Below are positions 1-7,084 of a stretch of 26,557 nucleotides of DNA, piece after piece. Under the pieces are notes generated by a model. The model did not search any database. It was not told the origin of the DNA and saw only the letters and a list, made by a program, of their open reading frames with translations. The number at the start of each line of letters is the position of its first letter. Position 1 is the stretch's first letter. Source of the stretch: DATKCT01 sp035513055 (lineage in GTDB: Bacteria > Verrucomicrobiota > Verrucomicrobiia > Verrucomicrobiales > DEV007). A program made the position numbers and the translations under genes. The DNA is taken from contig DATKCT010000055.1 in the NCBI GenBank assembly GCA_035513055.1, forward strand, positions 1 through 26,557. Reading direction: 5' to 3'.

Positions 1-1
1 G

Positions 2-448
2 GGCAGTTACCAGGGCTTCGAGGATATCTGCAAGCGCTTAACCCGGCGTCAGAAACGCGCCTTGCATTGTCACTACGACAAGAAGAACGACTGCTACATC
101 TCTCCGAGCGACTCCACCTTCTTCCGGGTGCTCGGCCTCATTGATCCCGGGCAATTTGAGGCCACTGTCGCCGGTTGGCTGCTCGAACAGGAGATCAGCC
201 AACTCCAGCGCCTGGCCGTCGACGGCAAGGTGTTGCGCGGCGCCAGCCGGGCTGAGGGCAAAGCCCTGGCCTTGCTCTCCGCGGTCACTCACTTGCTGCG
301 CACCACCATCGGCTCGGTTCAGATCGCGGAGAAAAGCAACGAGATCCCCGCTATCCAACCTCTTTTAGCGGGCAGAAAACTCGAAGCTGGCGCGAACTCC
401 GTTCCGTTTGGGCGGAGAAAGCTTGCTGCCCGGGCTGCCCACGCCTAG
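2..448 (+). pseudogene. ISAs1-family transposase remnant, truncated at both ends
   Basis: The reading frame is open from the first bases of the window, so the 5' end lies outside. The translated piece carries the conserved early block of ISAs1/H-repeat DDE transposases: a 'Y.GFEDI' N-terminal segment, 'CHYDKKND', the first catalytic Asp in 'LAVDGKVLRGA', and 'KSNEIPAIQPLL', which in intact members leads into the second catalytic region. After that block (about position 362) the sequence stops resembling the family and runs for about 26 unrelated residues to a TAG stop. The other catalytic acidic residues are therefore missing and the protein cannot be an active transposase. It sits at the edge of a run of other broken genes. 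The family call is fairly sure; the cause of the 3' loss (deletion or recombination) is inferred. Confidence 0.8.
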
Positions 449-457
449 TATTCGAGC

Positions 458-589
458 ATGAGCCTTGAGGAGATCAAGAAGGAGTTGGCGGGTCTCTCCG
501 AGAAGGATCAAGCCGAAGCGACCACGTTTCTCTTCCATCTCCGGCGCATCTCCAAACTGCTAGGAATTCGCTTCTCTAAGCGCGAATGA
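458..589 (+). pseudogene. Short antitoxin-like ORF, probably 3'-truncated
   Basis: A 43-codon ORF starts at ATG 458, just after the transposase remnant. It reads MSLEEIKKELAGLSEKDQAE followed by an 'ATTFLFHLRRISK' helix. This resembles the N-terminal half of small helical proteins of about 60-75 residues that are common in Verrucomicrobiota and often sit upstream of a PIN or RelE/ParE toxin; they usually continue past the 'LRR.xDPEY' position. Here the similarity ends at 'RRISK', and the last ten codons are encoded by a 20-base repeat that also occurs at 6482-6501. No toxin gene follows. I read it as a truncated antitoxin, but it could be a small unrelated ORF. The antitoxin assignment rests on pattern only. 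Confidence 0.4.
556..576 (+). repeat. Dispersed short repeat, copy 1
   Basis: This 21-base stretch begins ACTGCTAGG and ends CGCTTCTC. It matches 6482-6501 at every base except one extra G here, and the next bases (TAAG versus AAAG) also nearly match. It forms the 3' end of the truncated small ORF. Confidence 0.6.
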
Positions 590-666
590 ACTTTAAACGG
601 AATTAATAGACAGCAGAGCGCGTTTACATTGCGCGGCAGTATCAGCATTTTAACTGAAGAACTACA

Positions 667-1740
667 ATGGCAAAAATGAAAGCGGCCATCTTTGTCGAGC
701 CAGGCAGAATTGTGCTGGATGAAAAGCCTGTTCCCGATGTGGGACCGCTTGATGCATTGATCAGGATAACGACCACAACCATCTGCGGCACGGATGTGCA
801 TATCCTGAAAGGCGAGTATCCCGTTGCGAAAGGCCTGACGATCGGCCACGAGCCGGTGGGTGTCATAGAAAAGCTGGGCTCGTCAGTCAAAGGATTCAAG
901 GAAGGGCAGCGCGTCATTGCCGGCGCAGTAACCCCCAGCGGTTACAGCAATGCCTGTCAAGGCGGACGCTGCGCCCAGGATGGACCTGCCACGAAACATG
1001 GCTGGAAACCGGTCGGAGGATGGCGGTTCGGCAACACGATTGACGGCGCACAGGCGGAATATCTTCTGGTTCCTGACGCGATGTATAATCTCGCCGTTGT
1101 TCCTGATGGCTTGAGTGATGAGCAGGTTCTCATGTGTCCCGATATCATGTCCACGGGATTTGCCGGCGCGGAAAGCGGGAAGATAAAAATCGGCGATATG
1201 GTCGCGGTTTTTGCGCAGGGGCCGATTGGTCTATGCGCAACGGCCGGCGCAAAGCTCATGGGCGCATCGACGATAATCGTCGTTGATAAACTGCCTGAGC
1301 GGCTGGACATGGCGCGGCAGCTTGGCGCAGATCATACTGTGGATTTCAGCAAGGTCGATCCTGTGGTAGAAATTTTGCGCATTACCGATGGACGTGGCGT
1401 CGATGTGGCGATCGAGGCCCTGGGCACGCAAATGACGTTTGAATCATGCCTGCGCGTTTTGCGGCCCGGCGGCACATTATCCAGCCTGGGCGTTTATTCC
1501 TCCGACCTTACTCTACCGCTGGATGCCTTGGCTGCCGGACTGGGCGATCATACAATCGTAACTACGCTGTGTCCGGGCGGCAAAGAGCGCATGCGCAGGC
1601 TCATGTCCGTGATCGAATCCGGAAGGATTGATCTTTCAGCCATGGTTACGCACAGATTCAAGCTTGATGATATTGAAGACGCATATGAATTGTTCTCGAA
1701 TCAACGGGATGGTGTATTCAAGGTTGCGATTACACCGTAA
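667..1740 (+). CDS. Zinc-dependent alcohol dehydrogenase (MDR family)
   Basis: A 357-residue protein of usual length for medium-chain zinc alcohol dehydrogenases, which oxidise alcohols or reduce ketones/aldehydes with NAD(P). Catalytic zinc ligands are visible: Cys40 in 'CGTDVH', His61-Glu62 in 'GHEP', and an Asp near 159 in 'CPDIMSTG', the arrangement known from isopropanol/secondary alcohol dehydrogenases. The structural-zinc loop with four cysteines is not present (only Cys97 and Cys102 remain). The Rossmann motif is 'AQGPIG' (about 183-188). Asp207 closes the second strand ('IIVVD'), which favours NAD over NADP. Start: ATG 667; ATG 676 ('MKAAIF') is the start most relatives use and is equally possible. 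Ribosome-binding signal is weak. Codon use and GC are visibly lower than in neighbours, suggesting transfer. The gene stands alone between gene remnants. The substrate cannot be told from sequence. Confidence 0.9.
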   Translation: MAKMKAAIFVEPGRIVLDEKPVPDVGPLDALIRITTTTICGTDVHILKGEYPVAKGLTIGHEPVGVIEKLGSSVKGFKEGQRVIAGAVTPSGYSNACQGGRCAQDGPATKHGWKPVGGWRFGNTIDGAQAEYLLVPDAMYNLAVVPDGLSDEQVLMCPDIMSTGFAGAESGKIKIGDMVAVFAQGPIGLCATAGAKLMGASTIIVVDKLPERLDMARQLGADHTVDFSKVDPVVEILRITDGRGVDVAIEALGTQMTFESCLRVLRPGGTLSSLGVYSSDLTLPLDALAAGLGDHTIVTTLCPGGKERMRRLMSVIESGRIDLSAMVTHRFKLDDIEDAYELFSNQRDGVFKVAITP

Positions 1741-1876
1741 TCTTACATTAATAAAACTACTGGGCAATACGGCGGAAAAAATTCTCCATGAACTGGAATG
1801 TTCGCTTCTGGCGTTGAAGCCAAACGGTTTTGTGTCGCCGGTGACAGCGCGTTGATTGGCGCGAAACAGAGAACAG

Positions 1877-2280
1877 ATGCCCGATCTTGGCTTTCTTCAC
1901 TTGTCGCCGTTTTACGAGCTGACTGCCCTTCTGGCGCTGGCGGCGGCGGTCGGCTTTCTTGGGTTGCTGTTACGTCAGCCGATGATCGTCAGCTTCATCG
2001 CGGCGGGCATTCTGGCGGGACCGTCGGCGCTTGACATCGTACAGGCGGGCGAAAACATAAAGCTTCTGGCCGAACTCGGCGTTGCTGTGCTGCTGTTTCT
2101 TGTCGGCCTCAAGCTCGATCTTAACCTGATCCGCACATTGGGGATGGATTCCCTGGCAACCGGACCACGCCGCTGGTCAGCCAGATGAACGCTTTTGCCC
2201 GCTGGATGCCGGTTTTTATGGATCCCTTTCTCCCGGAGCCCATACATCGCGACGCCAAACCCCGTCCGACTCTCCAGTAA
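1877..2280 (+). pseudogene. Cation/proton antiporter (CPA2/KefB-like) remnant
   Basis: From ATG 1877 (an upstream in-frame start at 1856 is less likely) the frame encodes 'FYELTALLALAAAVGFLGLLL', 'QPMIVSFIAAGILAGPSAL' and 'LLAELGVAVLLFLVGLKLDL'. These are the first transmembrane helices of the Na+/H+ exchanger (CPA2, KefB-type) family. Similarity ends at about residue 90, followed by a short tail and a stop at 2188. Intact members need about 380 or more residues, so this cannot transport. A second frame (about 2158-2280) reads 'TTPLVSQMNAFARW' and ends in TAA at 2280; it may be the surviving C-terminal end of the same gene after an internal deletion with a frame change, but I do not recognise it securely. 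Low GC like the alcohol dehydrogenase upstream. Confidence 0.65.
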
Positions 2281-2363
2281 AAACAACTATGCTTTCTGAG
2301 CCCTCATAACAATAGCTGCTCGTTTAGTCCAACAGAACCTCATGTGAAACAGTGTGGGTTGCC

Positions 2364-3374
2364 TCAATCCACACGCCCTTTCCCACGCCCTGTCTTCCGC
2401 GAACTCGCCGGCTTCGCTCGCTTCATTTCTGCCCGGGACCGTTTCTTTCCAGCGGCTTTCTTCCCAGCAAGTTGAGCGCCAGTCTTGCCCTCTGCCGTCG
2501 CTGACGCTGGAGCGGGTTGCGACTTCTTCGCCCCTGCACGCTTCTTCGCAGACGCTTTCCCTCCAGCCTTGGGCTCTTCCTTCGCAGGCCTCGCCTTCTT
2601 GACGGCCGCCTTCCCCCTCGCTCGCGGCACAGCAGAAACCCCGCCCTGCTTCGTAACGCTCCCCGATCCCGTATCGATCTCGACGCCGAACAACGCCGCC
2701 AAATCCTCCCCTTCCAAGCCGCCTGATGTCCCGGAATCCGGCTCCGCTGCGCTCGCCCCGGCCGCGCTAAGGAGTTCCTGCATCTCCACTCCCCGCAAGG
2801 TGAAGAACAACTCGGGGCTCTGGTCCAGCCGGGATCCGACGCCGTACAATACGGCGGCCACGTGCTTGCACATCTCGGCCCAATCCGGACAGGAACAGCC
2901 GAGCTTGATCTCCTTAGGAGACGGAAACAGACCGGCTTCTTTCGCCGTGATTTCCGTGAGAATGTCCTTCGACAGGCGACCTTGAAGGAGATCGAGTAAA
3001 TTCGTGATCTTCCCCGCACACGCGCGAGTAAACTCCTTCCAACGCCGCGGGGCCAGCGCGCCTATGCGAATGGAAACCTTGTAAAGATCGGATCCCTGCA
3101 CGAGCGCTTCAACCTCGCCCGGCCCCACTTGAAGATCGATCACCGAACCATTGCGCACATACGTGCGGCCCCGCGGCAAACGGTTCTCATAATCGCTGTA
3201 TGACTCAAGGTTCTGACACCACGCCTTACCCCAGAAGGTCGTCGAGATTTTGGAAGTCTGCAGCTCCACGGCGGCCAGCGTGCGCCCCTTGGCCGCCAGC
3301 TTCTTCGCGGCCTTGAGCGCCTGGCGGCGGCGCTCCGCTACTGAGACATACGGTCGAAATCGATACCAAGACAT
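2364..3374 (-). CDS. SWIM zinc-finger protein with Lys/Ala-rich tail
   Basis: A 336-residue protein. The N-terminal half (about 1-200) is the typical bacterial SWIM-protein layout: 'TFWGKAWC' near 46-53, 'LPRGRTYVRNG' near 66-76, and the zinc-binding SWIM motif CxC...CxH at Cys160, Cys162, Cys169 and His171 ('CSCPDWAEMCKH'). SWIM domains are thought to bind DNA or protein partners. From about residue 250 to the end the protein is a low-complexity tail of Lys, Ala, Arg, Gly and Pro with 'KKA', 'KKRA' and 'GKKAAGKKR' repeats, resembling histone H1 tails and likely to bind DNA nonspecifically. It starts 54 bases downstream of the SNF2 helicase stop on the same strand, so both are probably one transcript and one functional unit. 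No Shine-Dalgarno is seen. The exact job is unknown; chromatin or repair related work is inferred from the partner. Confidence 0.85.
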   Translation of the reverse strand: MSWYRFRPYVSVAERRRQALKAAKKLAAKGRTLAAVELQTSKISTTFWGKAWCQNLESYSDYENRLPRGRTYVRNGSVIDLQVGPGEVEALVQGSDLYKVSIRIGALAPRRWKEFTRACAGKITNLLDLLQGRLSKDILTEITAKEAGLFPSPKEIKLGCSCPDWAEMCKHVAAVLYGVGSRLDQSPELFFTLRGVEMQELLSAAGASAAEPDSGTSGGLEGEDLAALFGVEIDTGSGSVTKQGGVSAVPRARGKAAVKKARPAKEEPKAGGKASAKKRAGAKKSQPAPASATAEGKTGAQLAGKKAAGKKRSRAEMKRAKPASSRKTGRGKGRVD

Positions 3375-3428
3375 ACAGGAACGGGGCTAAAACTGAGGGC
3401 GCTGGTGCTCCGGCGCTTGTCGCCTCAG

Positions 3429-6251
3429 TTATTCTCCCATCGCCGACCGCAAGTCGAGCGAAACAAATCGCAACAACTCGTCATTCGACATTTCCGTCAA
3501 GAACGCCTCGGCTCCGCCCTCCGGCCCCAACACCGAATCCGCTAGCGCCCGTTTCTCCCTAATCAACGCGTCAATCCGCTCCTCGATGGTTCCCCGGCAC
3601 ACAAACTTGTGGACGAGAACGTTCTTCTTCTGTCCAATCCGGAACGCCCGGTCGGTCGCTTGGTTCTCAACCGCGGGATTCCACCACCGGTCAAAGTGGA
3701 TCACATGGCTGGCAGCCGTCAGCGTCAATCCCGTGCCGCCCGCTTTCAAAGAAAGCACGAAAAACGGCGGTCCGTCCTCCCGCTGAAACGCCGCGACCAA
3801 CTTCTGCCGCTCTTTCACGGGTGTCGATCCGTGCAACACAAGTCCCGGCCGCCCAAAAATTTCCCGCAACCGCGCCGCAAGCGGCTCCGTCATCTCGCGA
3901 AACTGCGTAAAAACCAGCGCCTTCTCCTGGCGCGACGCGATCTCTTCGCACAACTCCGCCAATCGCAGGAATTTGCCGCTGTCCCCCGGCGCGAACTCGC
4001 CGTCGCCGAGCCAGTGACTGGGATGATTACAGACCTGTTTGAACCGCATGAGAAACGCCAGCACGAGCCCCCGCCGCTGAATGCCCTCGGTCAGCGTCGT
4101 CAGTTTCTCCGCGAGTTCACGCACGCCTTTCTCGTAGAGCGCCGCCTGTCCCTTGCTCAACGCACACCACGCCGTCAGCTCCGTTTTGTCCGGCAAATCC
4201 GAAATGATCGTCCGGTCCGTCTTCAACCGGCGCAGCAGATACGGCCCTGCCAAACGCCGCAGCGGAGTGAAATCCGGCGGATCCGCAGATTGAAGGCCTT
4301 TCACGCACTGGGTGAAGTCGGTGGCGCTGCCCAACAAACCGGGATTTAGAAAATCGTAGAGCGACCACAGGTCGCCTAGGCGGTTTTCGACCGGCGTCCC
4401 GCTGAGCGCTATCCTCGCGTGCGCCCGCAGCCGCTTGAGCGCCCGGGTTTGACGCGCGCCCGGATTCTTGATGGCCTGCGCTTCATCCAAGATAACAAGC
4501 CTCCAATCGAACTCGCTGAGCCATCCGAGCCGGACGGCTTGCCCATACGTCGTCAGCGCCACATCGTTCCCTGCGAGCAATCCGCGCGCATCCGCGGCTT
4601 CGCGCCATTGCGTCGCGGGCGTTTCCGAGGGATGCAGAAAAACCGCGCGCAATCCGGGCGCGAAGCGCTCGAGTTCGCTTTTCCAGTTCGCCAGCAGCGA
4701 GGCCGGAGCCACGATAAGCGACGGAGCCTTAGCCCCCTTCTTTCCGCGGCTCCCATTGCCTGAGGCATCCTTGATCTGCAACAACAGCGCGAGGACTTGA
4801 ATCGTCTTACCCAAGCCCATGTCGTCGGCCAAACACGCGCCGAGACCCAGGCTCTGCATCAACCACAGCCATTTGACCCCCGTTTCTTGATAAGGACGAA
4901 GGCGCGCCGTGAGATGGGCGTTCGCATCAAAACCCGCCGCTGCATCCGGGCGGCGCAACGCCTCGAGGATTTCTCTCAAGCCCGTTCCCGCCGCCACTTC
5001 GCTCCAATCCGCCGTCTCTTCCGGAACGTCATCCGCCCGTCCGCCGATTCTCACGCCCGCAAGCAGCCGCATACCTTCCAGGAACGACACGCCGTCGCCC
5101 TCAAGACCCGCTTCGACCCGTTTCCAATGTTCCAAGACCCCTTGCAGTTTCTCGCGATCCACCTCCACCCATTGCCCTCGCAAAGGCACAAGTCCGTCCT
5201 GCGCTTTCATCAGGAGCCTCCACTCCTCTCGCGTCAGTTCCGCTCCGCCTAACGTAGCCTCAATCGAGAAGTCCAGCAAACCGCTCACCCCAAGTTCGGC
5301 TGCCCGATTCTCGCCCACGCGGACGCTGACCCGCGGGCGCGGTCCGCGGCCGTTCCTCCACCAGTCGGGAATGCGGGTCACGATGCCGCTGGACTCAAGC
5401 ACCGGCGTCTCGCGCAGAAAGGCGTAAGCCTGGGACGGCGTCCAGGCTTGCGGCTCGAAGATGCGCCGGCTTTCTAACAATTCGCGGGTCCAACCGCTCG
5501 ATTCCGCCGCCTGCCGCACGGGCTCGAGCAGCGAACGCAGCGCCGTCTGATTCTTCGCGCCGGCGTATTCCTTGAGCGCGCGCCCCAAAGGCAAATGGAC
5601 CGGTTTCTCCTGCGCCGACAGCCGGTGTGTGTAGGTAGCCATGAACGCAAACGGCGTCTCCTGAGACCGCTTGTTTTCCGCCAAGTGAAAAGTTACGCGC
5701 CCAACGAGATGGAGCGAGGGATGGATCCGCCCCAGCCACGCTTTCCTGCCCCCGGCAGCTCGCGCTTCCGCGCGCGCCAGCGCATCGAGTTCGCGCCACA
5801 AATCCGCAAATACCTCCGGCTTCGCATACTCCGCCCCGCGCATCGCGGGAATCCGCAGAGTGGACTCAAATCCCAACTCCGGCGGCATCGGTACCTCCCC
5901 AATCTCAGCTCCCTCCGGCGGGTCCCCTGCCTGCGCAAGCGCCGTCAGATACGCGTCTGCGAACTCCCGCCAGAACGCGAACTCGACAGGCCATCGCCCC
6001 GTTTCCCCGCGGCGAACCGCCAGCGCCAGCAAACCTGGCGCCGATCCCGCCACGAACGCTTCCTCCAAAGAAGGACTCGCCGCCGCCGAAAGCGCCGCGA
6101 ACGCCCCGGCATCTCCCTGCTGGGTCTCTTCGAGATACAATCTTCCGTGAGGACTCAGCGCTGGCAGATACGGCATGGCGGATACCAGCAATGATCCGGC
6201 AGGCCCAGAGCCGCAAGCGTCGAATGACGCACGCGGCCGCCCGCCTTCCAC
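3429..6251 (-). CDS. SNF2/SWI2-family DEAD/H helicase-like ATPase
   Basis: A 940-residue bacterial SNF2-family DNA translocase. The first about 440 residues are the SNF2-associated N-terminal region of bacterial members. The ATPase core follows: 'RPYQETGVKWL' (Q-motif region, about 452), Walker A 'DDMGLGKT' (476-483), 'APASLLANW' (motif Ia, about 515), Walker B DEAQ (589-592), motif III 'SGTPVENRLGDLWSL' (about 617), 'VFTQF' (about 780), motif V 'GGTGLTLTAASHVIHFDRWWNP' split around 838-859, and motif VI 'QATDRAFRIGQ' (864-874). All helicase motifs are intact. It has no SWIM domain of its own; that is supplied by the next gene 54 bases downstream. The frame opens at GTG 6251, but ATG 6176 (giving 'MPYLPALSPHGRLYLEE') is a better-looking start because the first 25 residues are unlike a protein domain. 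Likely role: ATP-driven DNA or nucleoprotein remodelling. Confidence 0.92.
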   Translation of the reverse strand: MEGGRPRASFDACGSGPAGSLLVSAMPYLPALSPHGRLYLEETQQGDAGAFAALSAAASPSLEEAFVAGSAPGLLALAVRRGETGRWPVEFAFWREFADAYLTALAQAGDPPEGAEIGEVPMPPELGFESTLRIPAMRGAEYAKPEVFADLWRELDALARAEARAAGGRKAWLGRIHPSLHLVGRVTFHLAENKRSQETPFAFMATYTHRLSAQEKPVHLPLGRALKEYAGAKNQTALRSLLEPVRQAAESSGWTRELLESRRIFEPQAWTPSQAYAFLRETPVLESSGIVTRIPDWWRNGRGPRPRVSVRVGENRAAELGVSGLLDFSIEATLGGAELTREEWRLLMKAQDGLVPLRGQWVEVDREKLQGVLEHWKRVEAGLEGDGVSFLEGMRLLAGVRIGGRADDVPEETADWSEVAAGTGLREILEALRRPDAAAGFDANAHLTARLRPYQETGVKWLWLMQSLGLGACLADDMGLGKTIQVLALLLQIKDASGNGSRGKKGAKAPSLIVAPASLLANWKSELERFAPGLRAVFLHPSETPATQWREAADARGLLAGNDVALTTYGQAVRLGWLSEFDWRLVILDEAQAIKNPGARQTRALKRLRAHARIALSGTPVENRLGDLWSLYDFLNPGLLGSATDFTQCVKGLQSADPPDFTPLRRLAGPYLLRRLKTDRTIISDLPDKTELTAWCALSKGQAALYEKGVRELAEKLTTLTEGIQRRGLVLAFLMRFKQVCNHPSHWLGDGEFAPGDSGKFLRLAELCEEIASRQEKALVFTQFREMTEPLAARLREIFGRPGLVLHGSTPVKERQKLVAAFQREDGPPFFVLSLKAGGTGLTLTAASHVIHFDRWWNPAVENQATDRAFRIGQKKNVLVHKFVCRGTIEERIDALIREKRALADSVLGPEGGAEAFLTEMSNDELLRFVSLDLRSAMGE

Positions 6252-6284
6252 ATTGATGCCAGGCTGTTGATCGAGTTTTTCCGC

Positions 6285-6489
6285 ATGATCCCCTCTCCAC
6301 CCGTCCTGAAACGCCTGACTCGGATCCTTCCCGCGCTCCTCCTCTTCGTGATTCTCGCCGGGATGCTCCTCCGGAATCCCGCGGAAAGCGAAGAAACCGC
6401 CGCAAAGAAAAGATCACCTCAACGAGAACCTGGACCCCAAGAGAGACATGGTCTGGGTCAAACTCCCCGATCTCCCGGCACACTGCTAG
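6285..6489 (+). pseudogene. Membrane-anchored protein remnant with frameshift
   Basis: Divergent from the SNF2 gene. ATG 6285 opens a frame with a basic N-terminus and one hydrophobic helix ('ILPALLLFVILAGMLL'), then 'ESEETAAKKR'. Around the A-rich stretch 6404-6414 the coding character moves to the next frame, which reads 'DHLNENLDPKRDMVWVKLPD' and stops at TAG 6487-6489. I read this as one short membrane-anchored gene carrying a one-base indel. Its 3' end coincides with copy 2 of the 20-base dispersed repeat, so it may also be truncated. The frame of 6285 runs on to 7034, but only through sequence explained by the cassette region on the other strand. No family recognised. Confidence 0.4.
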
Positions 6490-6501
6490 AATTCGCTTCT
6501 C
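6482..6501 (+). repeat. Dispersed short repeat, copy 2
   Basis: A 20-base stretch that begins ACTGCTAGA and ends CGCTTCTC, identical to 556-576 apart from one missing G. The stop codon of the broken membrane gene lies inside it (TAG 6487-6489). Confidence 0.6.
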
Positions 6502-6734
6502 AAAGCCAGTCCTTCCCGCCTGCCCAGAGGCGAGGGTGGGGGTTCAGGGGGGGGGAAGGCCTACGGGCGGGGCAGGGCGGCTCATTTCACGCTATTTCAG
6601 CCAAAAACGGGAAGCCGGGCAAGGAATATGTCGAACGGTTTAGCCCGGATCCCGGACAAAGTTCCGGGCGACGCAGAGCCAAAGCACGAGGCAGCGCAAT
6701 ACCTTCCCATCACCCGTACGGACTCGCCATCGGG
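6490..6734. other. Gene-free stretch with G tract and possible eroded attC half
   Basis: No ORF with protein character was found. It contains a run of nine G at 6547-6555 and a GC-rich hairpin around 6644-6668 (CCCGGA / TCCGGG arms). A GTCGAAC at 6630-6636 is the same RYYGAAC variant that bounds the attC-like site at 6961. With the GCCTAAC core of the next gene (6734-6740) it could mark a second cassette end of about 111 bases, but I could not find convincing inner arms. Confidence 0.35.
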
Positions 6735-6944
6735 TTAGGCGCTCGGAGGGCCAAGTCCGCCACCGGACTTCAGGGCGGAGGCGAAGAAGACCACGGCGAA
6801 GGTGAGATTCATGAAGGCGATGGCGAGGAAGGTGTAATTGAGCGGCTCTCCTCCGATGAGCCATTTCCCCACCACGGGGACAAGAAGCCCCACGCCGCTG
6901 AACGCGAACAGGCTCGGGACGAGGTATTTCTTCCAGGTCTTCAC
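6735..6944 (-). CDS. Small two-helix membrane protein (cassette gene)
   Basis: A 69-residue protein. The start is GTG 6942-6944, set by a perfect Shine-Dalgarno GGAGGA (6951-6956 on the minus strand) six bases upstream; the longer frame from 6971 would begin inside the attC-like site. After 'KTWKKYLV' come two hydrophobic helices, about 8-28 ('PSLFAFSGVGLLVPVVGKWL') and about 39-58 ('YTFLAIAFMNLTFAVVFFAS'), joined by a 'GGEPLN' turn, with a Gly/Pro-rich tail. The stop TAA is embedded in GCCTAAC (6734-6740), the classic core at the end of integron cassette genes. Function is unknown; small membrane proteins of this sort are common in environmental cassettes. It follows the acetyltransferase on the same strand across one attC-like site. 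Confidence 0.75.
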   Translation of the reverse strand: MKTWKKYLVPSLFAFSGVGLLVPVVGKWLIGGEPLNYTFLAIAFMNLTFAVVFFASALKSGGGLGPPSA

Positions 6945-6960
6945 GCATCGTCCTCCGGTG

Positions 6961-7084
6961 GCCGAACGCAAAGCTCACCCACAGCCGCCGGAGGAAGGCG
7001 TCCGCTGCGAATCGGACGTCTGAACTCCCGGTGACGTTGGCCACTGAGGGGGGGGCGGCTGTTGAGAGCAGCGTCGGGTTAGGC
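6961..7084 (-). repeat. attC-like recombination site (integron cassette)
   Basis: A 124-base imperfect palindrome between two same-strand small genes. On the minus strand it begins with R'' core GCCTAAC (7084-7078), which contains the stop codon of the acetyltransferase, and ends with GTTCGGC (6967-6961), an R'-like core differing from GTTRRRY at one base. The inner arms are perfect: ACAGCCGCC at 7062-7054 and GGCGGCTGT at 6989-6981 on the minus strand. Between the inner arms and the cores a CTCA/TGAG pair (7066-7063 with 6977-6974) is flanked by unpaired bases, as in the bulged stems that integron integrases recognise. The central loop (about 64 bases) has its own small hairpin. Length and layout fit attC sites (roughly 57-141 bases). 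Confidence 0.7.

Noticed and set aside
5905..6483. 192-codon minus-strand open frame overlapping the SNF2 N-terminus
   Set aside because: It overlaps the SNF2 gene in another frame, is Arg/Gly-rich with no domain, and conflicts with the plus-strand remnant at 6285-6489.
6267..7034. 255-codon plus-strand open frame
   Set aside because: Only its first part (6285 to about 6410) has protein character. The rest is low complexity and runs antisense through the cassette gene and attC-like site.
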